The position numbers and the translations under genes were made by a program. Source: Archilochus colubris (lineage: Eukaryota > Chordata > Aves > Apodiformes > Trochilidae). From it: DNA of 64,000 nt. Positions 1 through 11,820 of this stretch are shown in pieces. The stretch lies in assembly GCA_023079485.1 (NCBI GenBank), contig CM041083.1:110463554-110527553 (forward strand). The letters run 5' to 3'. Each line of letters starts with the position of its first letter. Positions within the stretch are counted from its first letter, which is position 1. The notes beneath the pieces are model-generated. The model was not told the DNA's origin. It was given only the letters and a program-made list of their open reading frames with translations, and made no database searches.

Positions 1-1564
1 CATCTGCTACCTGATAATATAAGAATTTGTAAGTTTGTTGCTTTTCCATATTGCAGGGACACACTCCTGTAATCCAGTATTGCATATGGAATCCACTATA
101 CCTGCAGTGGAAGTTCCATGACTTTCTTACTTTGTTATGGGCTTAGCACTCTTCCACCACAGGTCAGAAGACTCCAAAAACCACACTGAAAGTGCTTTCA
201 TTTCAGATTTCCCAAGAGAAGTAGTCTAGATCTAGATATATTAGATATATTATACAAACTTGCAATGGTCAAGACAGTTGCTGACTTTTGTGTACCTTTG
301 CAAACCTAAACTTCAATTTATGGCTGTTTAAAGGCTTAAAAAAGGCTGTTTAAAAGCTGACCATGGGAAAAAATGTGTTTCATGAAAACTGAAGTTTTTC
401 TGACAACTTCTGAAGCTGTGAAGTTTCTTTTCTGCAGTGAAGGAAAACTATATCCTTAAGAACGCTTTTTATAAAATAGATCTGTGGAAAACATTTCTTT
501 TTTGTCTTGGCAGAATCAGAGTTTTCAGCCTGGCTTCCTTTCTGCAGTCCCTCTGACCTTATAGCCCAGAAGGCTTAGCAACCTTAGAAGCTGTTGTAGC
601 TCAAAGCCTTAGAAACCTCTTTGCAGTGCCAGTTTTCCTGAAACTGGAATCCACACTGCGAAACATTTTGGCTTTCAAAGAAAAATGTTTTTCAATAATT
701 TTAAAAATCAGAATCATTCCAATAGGTTTGACTTCCTGGGGTGCCTAGTCCCTGTCAAGCTATGTGTGGAATCAAAGTAAGATATAGGGACCAGATGGTC
801 TGTCTCCCCATGCCATTTACTTGGATCATGAAGCCACCAAAGGAAATACAGTGTGGGATAAAGATTTTGTTCAACCTGTGTGGAAAGTGCTGAAGCTTTG
901 TACATCTCTGGTGAGAAAGCCAGGTCTCTGAGAGCTGAAGGACAAATCTGAAAGGTAAGGAGGAGCAAAACATGTTTGATTGAGAGATGTGCAAAGTGTT
1001 TCCACAGCTTTACTGTTCTTGTGCCTTTTTTATCTCATATTTAATGAGCCCATTATGAACATCAAGTTGTTTTGTCTTTTCACTTGTGCCATATTTTTGA
1101 GAAACAGCCAAGGTCTTTAAGAGACACAGTAATGTTTGGGACATTGTCTTCCACCCAGGAACTTCCATTTGCTGTGCCCTGCATCAAGACTAAACTAACA
1201 ACTGGGGAGCAAAGGACTAGAAGCAGAAATTTTCTGGGACAAGCAGGATAACCAATTAGAGAGTTGAGGTTTTCTGGGTTACTGCTGATTTGAGAAGGCC
1301 CTAATGTGACTAATTAAACCTAATTAAGAACTGAGCAGCCTTTGATCTGCGAGTCAGTCATTCAGTATTCTTGGCCCAATGAGGCCACATCTGCTCCTCT
1401 TTAATCTACAAGGCAATTTTTAATGATCTACTTTCTCCAGGAATGTGCGACTGGTTGCAACCTGCTAGGTGGACACAAAATAGATGCCTTAGCAAAGGCT
1501 GAAAACTTAGTAAAATCCTGGAAGTTTATTGTCAACAGTTCCATTTGTCAATCTGATTTGCTGT
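1..1564. other. Single-copy AT-rich DNA, no gene seen
   Basis: No repeat, splice-flanked frame or RNA gene was recognised here. The short open frames are at the length expected by chance for this base composition. Confidence 0.5.
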
Positions 1565-2815
1565 CATACAATCATTTGTGTTGGAAAAGACCCTTAAGAT
1601 CATCAAGTCCAACCATTAACCTAACTTCCAAGTCCACCACTAAACCATGTTCCTAAGCACTGCATCTACTCACTTTTTTGAATGCTTCCAGGGATAGTGA
1701 CTCCACCACCACCCTTGCCAGCCTGGTTCACTACTTCATAATCCTCTTGGGAAAGAATTTTTTCCTAATATTTGATCTAAACATCCCCTGGCACAACCTG
1801 GGACCATTTCCTCTTATCCTATCACTTGTTACTTGGAAAAAGAGACTGACTACAACCTCCTTTCAGGTAGCTGTAGAGAACGATAAGGTCTCTGCTCAGC
1901 CTCCTTCTGTCCAGTCCAAACAACCCCAGTACCCTTAGCTCCTCCAAAGTATTGTTCTCCAGAGCCTTCACCAGCTTTACTGCCCTTCTCTGGACTCACT
2001 CGAGCACCTTAGTGTCCTTCTTGTAGTGAGGAGCCCAAAAGTGAACATAGTATTTGAGGTGTGACATCACCAGTGCCAAACACAGGGGTGCAATCACTGC
2101 CCTAATCCTGTTTGCCACACTTGTTTTGATACGAGTTCTGACACAAACTCTTCTTTTTCTTGGCCACCTGAGCACGCTGCTGGCTCATATTCAGTGGTGG
2201 GTTGGTCAGTACCCCCAGGTCTTTCTCTGCTGGTCAGCTTTTCAGCCACTCTTCCCCAGGCCTGTAGTATTGCATGGGGTTGTTGTAACCCAAGTGACAA
2301 ACCCAACACTGAGCCTTGTTGAACCTCATGCAATTAGCCCATCCAGCCTGGCCAGATCCCTCTGTAGAGCCTTCCTACCCTCAACCAGCTCAAAATTCCT
2401 TCTCAGCTTGCAAACATCTGCAAACTTAGTGTGGGTCCACTTGATCCCATTCTCCAGATCATTGATTAAAGATAACTGGCCCAGATACTGGGCCTTGGGA
2501 ACACCACTTGTGACCAGCCATCAGCTGGATTTAACTCTGTTCACCACAGCATTTTGGGCTCAACCATCCAGATAGTTTTTTACCTGGTGAAGAATAGACC
2601 TATCCAAAACATAAGCAGCAAGTTTCTCTAGGAGAATGCTCTGGAAGAAGGCATGAAAGTCTTTGCTGAAGTCGAGGTAGTAAAGTATCCAATGCATTTC
2701 CCTCATCCACTAAGTAAGTCACCTTGTCATAGAAGGAGGACAAGTTAGTCAAGCAGGATCTGCCTTTCATAAACCCATACTGACTGGGCCTAATCCCCTG
2801 GTTGTCCTGGAGGCT
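1565..2815 (-). mobile_element. CR1 LINE, 5'-truncated, antisense, about 1.25 kb
   Basis: Read on the minus strand this is one continuous 3' part of a CR1 non-LTR retrotransposon. It enters inside the reverse-transcriptase domain: QYGFMKGRSCLTN and FYDKVTYLVDEGNA are encoded near 2790-2690. It then passes through a degraded VPQGSVLG-like segment, the C-terminal thumb/tail region and the 3' UTR. The plus-strand left end carries the antisense of the CR1 terminal block (GTTGGAAAAGACCC, then AAGTCCAACC). CR1 copies itself by target-primed reverse transcription and is usually 5'-truncated, as here. Many stop codons and frameshifts make it a dead copy. The 173-codon plus-strand frame at 2054-2575 is simply its antisense. 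The terminal ATTCTATG repeats are decayed, so the left boundary is approximate. Confidence 0.93.
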
Positions 2816-3016
2816 ACACAGACAACTGTGGTTCATGCAGTATATAAAGCATGATTTAAAATGCAAAATACAGGTCAGAGCTTTTTATGTTCTATCTGGG
2901 GTGCTACAACTTCCTCTTTGTCACTTCCACTCTTCTAATCCATTCAGTCCAGGACCTGCTGGTACCTGTGATGTGAACCTTTTCAAAATTTCAAATGCTT
3001 CTTGAGCAAATTCTTT
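2816..3016. other. Short unassigned spacer between CR1 and LTR
   Basis: Nothing recognisable. It may be further decayed CR1, but no diagnostic block was seen. Confidence 0.4.
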
Positions 3017-3025
3017 CCTGTCACC
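3017..3025. repeat. Left copy of 9-bp direct repeat flanking the LTR
   Basis: CCTGTCACC occurs here and again at 3527-3535, bracketing the LTR-like element. It looks like a target-site duplication, but 9 bp is longer than the 4-6 bp that retroviral integrases make. Confidence 0.5.
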
Positions 3026-3209
3026 AATCCTGTAAGAATGCCTCGTTAGCACCTATTGAGACCTAAAACTGGTCAGACCACCTCCCTGGCGCCTACCTAA
3101 AACAATGGGGAATTTAACAAATAGATAAGGAAAAGTCTGTTCCGGGAAACCCGTGAATTTCTTCAAGTTATGCAAACGAAGACCCCCTCCTTCCTCTCCC
3201 CGTTTTCAT

Positions 3210-3216
3210 TATAAAA
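3210..3216 (+). promoter_or_regulatory. TATA box of the LTR
   Basis: TATAAAA lies 184 bases upstream of the LTR polyadenylation signal, the order expected for U3-R. Confidence 0.6.
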
Positions 3217-3399
3217 ACCCAACAAAAAAGAACCAAGGAGAGGCAAGCAATCGGCGAGCAAGCAAGCGACGGACAAGCCACCAGATCATCTATCAGCAAC
3301 CAGTGAGCCATCGGCCTGGATGCAGCAGCTAACACCAGAGCTCCCTCCTGGACTTGGTAACCCGATCCCCTCTCTTTACCTGTTCTCTTGTTCCCTGAA

Positions 3400-3405
3400 A
3401 ATAAA
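3400..3405 (+). promoter_or_regulatory. LTR polyadenylation signal AATAAA
   Basis: Canonical hexamer followed by T-rich sequence, in the position expected near the end of R. Confidence 0.6.
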
Positions 3406-3526
3406 TCCCTATAATTTGTTTAAATCACTGAGAATTATTATTATTTTTTGTAATTCTGCGCGTCTCTGAAGCAGTGGCTGGTTTTCCTCAAACAAAATAT
3501 TAAAATAATAGGTTGGATCGCGACAA

Positions 3527-3535
3527 CCTGTCACC
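3527..3535. repeat. Right copy of 9-bp direct repeat flanking the LTR
   Basis: CCTGTCACC, identical to 3017-3025. Confidence 0.5.
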
Positions 3536-4235
3536 TCATCCCTGATGACAACATTCAGATGGGATGACCTACCCATCTTGGCAGATGCCCAAATGGGAGT
3601 GATCTCACTGCACTGTGCTGCCTTTGCTCCTAGTCCTGTTCACCTTTCCTCTCCCCAAGATATCCCCTTTTCTTTGCTCCTAGGAAAAATATAGCGGTTG
3701 TGCTAAATAAAGCTTATCCAAATTTGTGCTGTTTGGTTCTACCCTTCTGTGAAGAGGGGATGAATTAAGGGTTGTTTATGCCCTGAAATAAACCAGAAGT
3801 ATTTACTGATTTTTATTGCTTGTACTGCAATGACTCAATGTATTAGGACAAAATGCTATTTAGAGTAATGAAAGGAATGGATACTTCAGTGACAGCATTG
3901 ATTTTGATCTAACACAGACTAATAATCTAATGCTGGCACAATGCAAATCACAGCCAAATGAGATTTTCACTCTCTACAACAGAAAATTATTAAAAAGCTG
4001 TACTCAGTAAATGCATTAACATATGGTGATAAGACTGTGCTTCTGTCTGCACTCCAAAGGGCTCATGGAGAATGTGTTAAACTCTCCCCTTCCCCAGCTC
4101 CTCAAGCAGATATTTCCTACTTAGAGAAGAGCAAGTAAATAAAGATCAGAGCTCCTGTTTCTAGCTTTTGTGTTAAATACCAGTTCTGACTCTAAATTCA
4201 GTTGCCCAAGGCCAAAACTGGACCTGTCTCTCATG
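3536..4235. other. Unassigned spacer
   Basis: No gene or repeat was recognised. An AATAAAGC near 3709 follows pyrimidine-rich sequence and could belong to another old LTR, but no boundaries are visible. Confidence 0.35.
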
Positions 4236-4600
4236 TTTAGCCTGGAGAAGGGAAGGCTCAAGGAAGGCCTTGCTGTGGCCTTTTAATATATAGAGGGGGG
4301 TTATAGGAAAGATGAAGAGAGACTTTTTACCAAGATCTGTAAAGACAGGACAAGGTGCAATGGCTTTAAACTGAAAGAGTAGATTTAGAGTGGATATAAG
4401 TAAATAATCTGTTATGGCAAGGGTGATGAGACAATGGAAGAAGTTGTCAAGAGAAGGTGTGGATGCCCCATAATTGTAAGTATTTAGGGTTCAAGCAATC
4501 TTTGAGCACCTTGATCTAGTGAGAAATGTCCCTGTCCATGGAAGAGGGTATAGACTAGATGATCTTTGAATGTCCCTTCCAATTCAAACTATTCTATGAC
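4236..4600 (+). mobile_element. CR1 LINE 3' fragment, sense
   Basis: It begins with the CR1 C-terminal block (AGCCTGGAGAAGGGAAGG). It continues through the diverged region encoding the last ORF2 residues and the 3' UTR, and ends with the block TAGACTAGATGATCTTTGAA...CCCTTCCAA followed by a single ATTCTATGAC tail unit. Many indels show it is old and inactive. Confidence 0.9.
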
Positions 4601-4957
4601 TTCTTTTCCTTTCCTTTGGATGTTGCTTAGCAACATGTTACTTAGTCAAACCTCACCAACCATCCATGGTTAACACAGTGTGTGTTTACAAAACTAAAGA
4701 CTCCACAGGTCCACATGAAAAACTGACTTAAAAGTTATTTCAGTTCAGTCACATTTGTATATGCAATTCCTGTGCATGTCCAAGAGGTTCAAGATAGTCA
4801 GGACTGTATTTTGTAATTTACAAAAGGAATTAAAAGGTGTCACTGTCTCAAACCTGGCCCAAACCAGGACAAAAGGACATGATCTTAACCAGGACAGCAG
4901 TAACCATATAAACAGTGTAATCCTGACTCTTGACTTCCAGCCTCATGCTCCAGGTGT
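4601..4957. other. Single-copy spacer, nothing seen
   Basis: No gene or repeat was recognised between the two CR1 copies. Confidence 0.4.
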
Positions 4958-5796
4958 AAATCACAGAATCATTGAACATTTTGGGCTGGAAGGGTCCTTT
5001 GAAGGTCACCTAGTTCAATCCCTATGACATATACAGGGACACAGTCAACTGAACCAGGTTGCTCAGAGTGCTCTCCAGCCTGACTTAAATGTCTCCAGGG
5101 ATGGGGTATCTACCACTTCACTGGATAACCTGTCCCAGTGTCTCAATATCCCCATCATAACAATTTTCTGCCTTATGTACCTACTTAGTTTTATCCTCTG
5201 TTAGTTTTAAATCATTAACTCTTCTCTGATTGCTACAGGCCCTCTTAAATCATTTATCTGTATCATTTCTGTATGCCCCTTTAAGTACTGAATGGTCACT
5301 ATAAGGTCTTCCTGGAGCCTTCTCTTCTCCAGGTGGAACAACACCTACTCTCTCAGTCTGTCCTTATAGGAGAGGTGCTCCAGCTCCCTGATCATCTTTG
5401 TGGCCCTCCTCTAGACCTGTTCCAACATGAGCCATGTCCTTCTCGTGTTGATATTTCCAGAACTGGACACAGTACTCTAGGTGGGGTTTCACCAGAACAG
5501 AATACAGGAGGAGAATCATCTCCCTTGACCTGCTGACCACACTTCTTTTGATGCAAACCAGGATACAGCTGGCATTCTGGGCAGTGAGTGCATACTGACA
5601 GCTTCTGTCTACCTTTTCACCCACCAATACCCCAGGTTCTTCTCTGCAGAACTGCTCTCAGTCCCATCATCCTCCAGACTGTATTGGTACTGGGGGTTTC
5701 CCTGACCCAAATAGAGGGCCTTGCTGCTTGGCCTTATTGAACCTCATGAACCTTGGCTCACTTGTCAAGTTTTTTCAGGTTCTTTTGGATATCAGA
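4958..5796 (-). mobile_element. CR1 LINE, 5'-truncated, antisense, about 0.84 kb
   Basis: The left end carries the antisense tail (ATCACAGAATCATTGAAC) followed by GGCTGGAAGGGTCCTTTGAAGG, the CR1 terminal block. Minus-strand translation of about 5627-5364 shows the conserved C-terminal ORF2 region: CILVCIKRSVVSRSRE and LVKPHLEYCVQFW. Farther right is antisense sequence of the region just after the RT domain. The copy is 5'-truncated at about 5796 and interrupted by stops and frameshifts. Confidence 0.93.
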
Positions 5797-8160
5797 TAAG
5801 ACTTGTAAATAAGACTCCTAAATAATATTCCTCTTCTGATCAAGACCATTCATAGCAATGATGCAGTTGGTGAAAGAGATTCTCAATTTTTTGCTTCTTT
5901 AGCGAGAAGCTAATTATTATGTTCAATAATTTGAACATTAGTGTTTTCAGGAATCTGGATAAGTTCATTTGTTGGTCATTTCTAGAGGACTGTGGGAGAA
6001 TCCCACAGAGACTGAAACACTCAGTGAGTCTTAGGTACACTCAGAACAGCTTCAGACATCTCCTGGGTTTAAGGCTATTAATGTAGAATTTCAAATTTCT
6101 GGTGGACTCAACTTCTTATCAGGTAATTATGTTTAAAAGTCAGGTAATTATGTTTAACCTGGGCTCTCAGTAACTGGCTTGCAGAAACACACAAGATGAA
6201 AAAAAACCCCACAAATAAAATAGGAAAATACAAGAAAAGTATTGTAGTGTCAGGAGAGCAGAGAAATTAAATAGATGTTTCCCTTCTTCCTGAAGCTCCA
6301 ATTTTAGAGCTTCCTAAAGGAAATATCAATAAAAGAACATACTTACTCTTTATCTGTGGCAAAACCAACCTGAATTGTAATCTATTGGGGTTTCCAACTG
6401 ATTCCTCAGCTTTTAAAAAAGCCTTTTTCAAAACACAAACAAACTTCTATCACTCTATATTGGGAAAGATATTGCCAAGTTTTAGGTCTCCCAGTGATTG
6501 CATGCTTTTTAAGGGAAATCCCTCGTGTGCACATGGCTATATCATTGCACAGCTGGAGTGTCTTTGGCAAATGAAAGGATTACAATGGCTCTGCTAGAGT
6601 GGTGCATTTCCTGCATCTCTGTAACAACTGGCACGTAGCAACTCTTAGCACTCTCCTGCATGAGCATTTGCAAACTGCGAGGGATGAGAAGCCCCATATA
6701 GACAGCTGAGAGGAGAGAGGTAGCAAAACTCATGATAAGAAAGGAGGTACTGAGCTTCTGCAGCTGGGAGGTCCCTCAGAGGAAATGGTGGTAAGGGTCT
6801 AATTGCAGGTCCTTTACCTCCACACATGGATGCTGCTAACAGCTCAAGGCTGTCCTTGTCACTGTATATGGGGTACCACCACCTGCGGGAGTGTTAGAAG
6901 CACCCTGCCCTACTGATGTGGCCAAGAGGGTCATGACTGCGGTGTGTGACCCCTGTGGTACTATAGCCTGGGGGCTAAAGGCTCCATCTGCTGACAGGTG
7001 TGGGTTCCTCTTGTGCAGACCTGTTGTATGCACTGCATTAAAGGTCTTCTCTTTGGGCAATGACCACAACCCATGAAAGTGTGACAATAACAAGTTAAAC
7101 TTTCAACCATTTGGCCTAAGTTAATGATGGAGTAAGATATAAGTGACTATCTCTTGTTGAGAAAGTGTGTGTTAAGATGAGGTGAGCATGTGTTGAAGTC
7201 TGTCATTCTTAAAAAGGTGAGAAAATTAAATAGAACTAGGGGTGAATCTCTGGCTGATAGACACTTTAGTCTCTAGAGTCCTTTTGATTTATGTTAGCTA
7301 GGGATCTCATGCAAGGTGTGTTGCTAAGAGTACTATGGGAAGAAGAAACCAGATTTCAAGTGAGGAGAGAGCTCTACTCATTCAAGTTAAATAACCAGCT
7401 TCATAGGCTTTTACTAATCCTATTTCTTTTCTCATTTTTAAGGTTGGCTGGATCAAAATTTCTTGTGGCCCATCAGCCTAATAGCCTCCAGTAAAGCTAG
7501 GGGAAAAAAAATCTACTGTGTTATATTAGAAAGTCAGAGAATACACTGATAACGGAATCACTAAGGCCCATGCCAGAAGATCAGAAGTAATTTCCACTGA
7601 ATATAAATTCACACTGGGAACAGGAACTTTCTGGAATCTTCTGCTTTTCCCCACTAAACCTTGTGCAAGTTCCTCCACTGCCAGATTTGCTGCCTTTGTT
7701 TTACAGGACCTTGCTGAGCTGAAAGTGCCTTTTATCCCAATTTTAAAAATAGACATCCAATAGGAAAACTGGACATTTGTAGGTACTGTCTGTCATGCAC
7801 CTTTGTTTGTTTGCCCTTCCAAGTCTATCAACACCAGCTTTAAATATTGCCTGGATTAAACAAATATATATATAATAGATCCTTCTTTTTTTTTTCCTGT
7901 TTGATGAGAGAGGATGAAACAAGGTTCCACTGCAAAAGTGGCACATAAAATGTCCTAGGGGCAACATGATAAGGAAACCACCTTGTATTCAAATAAGCTC
8001 ACAAAACAATTCTGTTCATAGCATGAACAATGTTTCTGGCAAAAACAAATGTGGTAGTAATTTGTAATTCTGTACCTAACAGATGCTATCATGAAATATG
8101 CACTTTATTTAATTCATAAAGTATGTTTCATTGATTGAAGAAGTGGCTTGATTCTGTTGG
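5797..8160. other. Single-copy DNA, no gene recognised
   Basis: Apart from a small tandem duplication at 6120-6157 I see no repeat or credible exon. Open frames at 6836-7093 and 7526-7967 lack splice signals or recognisable domains. Confidence 0.45.
6120..6157. repeat. 17-bp tandem-type duplication
   Basis: CAGGTAATTATGTTTAA occurs at 6120-6136 and again, identical, at 6141-6157, a 21-bp period. Confidence 0.85.
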
Positions 8161-8180
8161 AAGCTGGTCTGTGTTTTGGA

Positions 8181-8224
8181 AATAAATAAAATAATTCACC
8201 TTTTCTTAAAAAAAAAAAAAAAAA
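8181..8224 (+). other. AATAAATAAA followed by an A17 tract
   Basis: A polyadenylation-type signal at 8181-8190 precedes a pure run of 17 A at 8208-8224 by 17 bases, the layout of a reverse-transcribed mRNA end. No parent coding sequence was recognised upstream, and no target-site duplication was found. It may be coincidence. Confidence 0.4.
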
Positions 8225-11200
8225 TTTACCAGATCCTTATGTACCTCATTTCAGCAAAAGATATAACATCTGTATGCCAGAAGAAACTGCCTTGAAATCT
8301 CTTTTTTTTTTGCTCAGATTTTTTACCTCTTGGTGGTGCCAAGACTGAAAAGAAAATTAAAGTAAAATTCACATCTTCTGTGATGATAGCCTCCAGGTAT
8401 TAACTACTGCCTTTGTGATACTCCAGAGCATAACAGACTCAGAGCATCTTGAGTGTATTTTTTTCGATTTCAGAAGAGATGGTTACAAAGTACATACCTC
8501 TAGAGGTAAATGCCAGTCATTGCCAGGTACCTCTTTGGGCTGTAGGCTGAATGTTGCTTGATCAGTGATATCAAGGGAGTCCTGAATTGTGGTAAAACAT
8601 GACTCTCTTTCACCAGCTGTTCTGAGACTTCCTTCCTGAGGTGCTGACTCAGCCTCTGGTTGCTGCCTGATACCCCAACTTCTGTAATATTCCTCATTGC
8701 TTTAGGCCTGGGCTGCATCACACAGTTCCCACACTGGAAGTCACCTGTCACAGGTGCACACATTTGATGTACGATTTGCCACTGGATGCTACCTCCTTCT
8801 TCAGCTGTATAAGACTTCAGGTAGCAGACACCTACCAGCAAAAATATTTTCCAGCCAGGTGGCCATGTCAGCATCTGCACAGCAAAGCATATATGCTCAG
8901 CTGGTCTGCCTCTCCAGGCAGATGCACCTCTCAGGGCTCTTAACTGCTTTAGACAGGTGGGGAGAGGGTAGGCTCTTACAAACAAGGTTTGGGTTTTGTG
9001 GCCTGCAGGGCCAGAGCAGCACTTGGTGGTGGATGGGAGAGGCTTCTGTGCCCCAGCAGGGTTGCATGACTGTTCTGCACAGTGTGACAGTGAGGAGTGA
9101 AATCCCCCTCCATACGCCAGTGCTTGAACACTGTGCTTGTTTTGTGCTTTTCTCCTTGTGCCAACTGTCTGACCTGACAAGCAGGCTTCCCTTTGACGTG
9201 GAGAACTGCTTGCTGAATAACACAACTCCATCCTTTGCTTCCTGGCTGCCTGCTTGCCCCTCACGTCTTTTTCCTATGAAAGATATATTCTTCTCTTCTT
9301 TTATGCCCAGTTCTGCATGCATAGTCTTTGATTGCCAAAACTTTCCTGCATTCAATGGTTTGATCAGTTCCCAGATGTTTATTTGCATGTATATGTACAA
9401 CCCAGTGCTCCTCCCTCCACTTTTGTAAAAACATATAAATATTTGAAACAGAAAACCATGAATGTAATTTTCCCACTTTTGTTATTTTTAAGAAGTACCT
9501 CAAATATTGCAGTGTGGGAGAAAAAACAAAAATCTCCAGCAGAACCTGCACTGAGGTGTAGCCTTATTACCTGTGCATTAACAGAAAGGGACTGAACTAC
9601 CAACTTCAAAAGGAGTTCAGTGCTGTGATCCTTCAGCACAAGGAAGGTTTGTTTGCTACCGACTTGATTAGCGTTCTCTTGGGGTCTATTCCATATCCTG
9701 CCCATTTGTTTCCTTGGACAGATATTGTGCATGATGTCCCTCTCTCTCCCCCCCTTGGAAATAGCTCATTGCTCTCTGTCTGAGCTGCTCTACAAGGATG
9801 GCTGTAGGGAGTGTGGGGTAAGGATGACAAAGCCTGTGGGACATGCCAAGCAGCGGGTGGTTCCTGTATGGGAAAATGCAGTCTGCAGACACCCTGCCTC
9901 CCAGCCTGACATTAGAGGCAGCTTTCCCCCTTATCTCCCAGCACTTACAAATGTGCTGTTAGGCACATCTTTTTGCGTGAAGTGCTGGGTTTGAAAGCTG
10001 AGACAGGTGCAAGGAAGGACGAGATGCATGTGCAATTTAGGAGCTATAGTACATGTGGGTACAAAAAAGAAACAGTTCAGCAAAAGAGCTGGCTTTCTAT
10101 TCTTGGCTTTTGTTGCTTTTTTGTGTCTCCTCTCTTCAGAGATAGTACTCAGATGTATTTCTTCTTTGCTCATAATACCGGCAACTTTCATATGGGCTCG
10201 CATGGAAATCAGAATCAGAAAGAGGAAGGAATTATCTCACTTGCAAGGCCAGAGGCCATAACAGAAACCTAAAGAAGAAAGGAGTGACTTATTTTTAACA
10301 GGGTGGGAAATTGTTCCTGAAGTTGCTCTCACATGGGAGGTAAGGTGACTCCACATTGCCTGTAGAAAGTAATTATATCTTCTAATAGTTCGGCTCATAT
10401 AATTGGGGTTGAAAACAAACAAACAGGCTTTTCTGTAGAAGGGTTTTTTTTTAAGTTTGGAAATGGAGTGTAGGAGGAATGCATTAGCAAAGTAATAAAC
10501 CCTCTACGGGAGTAACTGGATGAAATATTCTTGCAAGTATTATACAGAATTTTTGATGCCTTCTGACCTTAAAAGCAGTAGAGAAAGTAAGAAAAAAATA
10601 CACCTGCCAGCAAAGAAAACTCTGTATTCCTTGATGTGAAGGTAAGGATTTATCTTAGAAAGGTAAGAATAGCAGAGCTGTAGCATCACCTGTGCAGCAT
10701 ATATGCTTTCAAAGTGGTCTTGTTGCACAAGATCTCTCTCTCTTCCCCCTTGACCTTACTAGAGCTGTCCTCAGCTTCTATCTGTGCATGCATGATGCAG
10801 AAATGTAAAAATTACAGAATATTATCCCTTTTCTGTAGCCAGGTTGTGTTTGCTTTGTTTTTTCCCAGGATTGTTAGGAAGTTTCCTTTAATGGAAGAAG
10901 GTGGGTGTCTGAGAAATGGTTCTGTTTTACCTGTCTGGTGTGAATCTCATGAAGCCTTCTAACTGCTCTTTGCTATCTTTTTTTACCAGTTCTCAGCCAT
11001 CAAGTGCTGGACTGCAATTAAGAACCTGTACAGTTCTGTAAGATACGGAAGAATTCTGTAAGAATCCAGTCTGTGAAAATTATCTCATGAGGAAAAAGGA
11101 GAGGGTTGACTTCTGTAGTCTCTTCAACATGTTATGCTCTTTATTTCAGCAAAAGAACTGCAGGTGTTCAAGCCTTAGTTTAGGCTTATTCCTACACCAT

Positions 11201-11285
11201 ATGCTTGATCAAGCAGGAGACCTACACTTTGATGGACTTTTACATCTTCCTGATGCTTCATGTGACATACTTGATATAAGATAGA
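8225..11285. other. Single-copy DNA with overlapping chance frames
   Basis: Within 8500-9430 there are overlapping open frames on both strands: 254 codons minus, 224 codons plus and 167 codons minus. The region is richer in G and C than its surroundings, which lowers stop-codon density in every frame. None shows a recognisable domain and several overlap each other, so I do not call a gene. The rest of the interval is featureless. Confidence 0.45.
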
Positions 11286-11820
11286 GCAGTGCTGAGGCCA
11301 CACTGGTGAGGCTGCACCTGTGTTCACTTTTGGGCTCCTCACTACAAGGAGGACATTGAGGTGCTGGAGCAAGTCCAGAGAAGGGCAACAAAGGTGGTGA
11401 AGGGTCTGGAGAACAAGTCCTGTGAGGAGAGGTTGAGGGAACTGGGGTTGTTTAGCTTGAAGAAGAGGAGGCTGAGGGGAGACTTTATTGCTATCTGCAA
11501 CTATCTTGAAGGAAGCTGTAGAGGGGTGGATGCTGGTCTATTCTCTCAAGCAAATAATGATAGAACTAGAGGAAATGGCCTCAAGTTGCATCAGAGAAGG
11601 TTTACTCTTGATATTAGGAAGACTTTCTTTACTGGAAAATGGTAATGCAGGCACTAGAACAGGCTGCCCAGGGAGGTGGTGGAATCACCATTCCTGCAGT
11701 TCTTAAAAAAATTAGTAGGTGTGGTGCTTTGGGATATAGTTTAGTGGTGGATGGCAGTGTTAGGCTTATGGTTGGACTTGATCTTAAGGATCTTTTCCAG
11801 CTGAAATGATTCTATGATTT
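11286..11820 (+). mobile_element. CR1 LINE 3' fragment, sense
   Basis: The C-terminal ORF2 frame is readable from about 11361 to 11645: [19 protein letters not shown], then [20 protein letters not shown] and [12 protein letters not shown] frameshift near 11640 breaks it. The 3' UTR follows and ends in GGTTGGACTTGATCTTAAGG and ATGATTCTATGATTT. It is 5'-truncated and inactive. Confidence 0.94.

Larger units (their letters stand above)
3026..3526 (+). mobile_element. Solo LTR-like element of an endogenous retrovirus
   Basis: About 500 bp with the layout of a retroviral long terminal repeat. A U3-like part is followed by a TATA box (TATAAAA at 3210-3216), a CpG-containing stretch, a polyadenylation signal (AATAAA at 3400-3405) and a U5-like end finishing in GCGACA at 3520-3525. 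No internal retroviral genes adjoin it, so it would be a solo LTR left by recombination between two LTRs. A conventional TG...CA boundary would run 3031-3525, but its immediate flanks do not form a duplication. A 9-bp repeat instead flanks 3026-3526. It keeps 16 CpG dinucleotides in about 500 bp, far more than its surroundings, which suggests a fairly recent insertion. The LTR call rests on layout; I could not name the family. Confidence 0.68.

Noticed and set aside
2054..2575. 173-codon plus-strand frame
   Set aside because: It is the antisense of a CR1 ORF2 region; the real relationship is on the minus strand.
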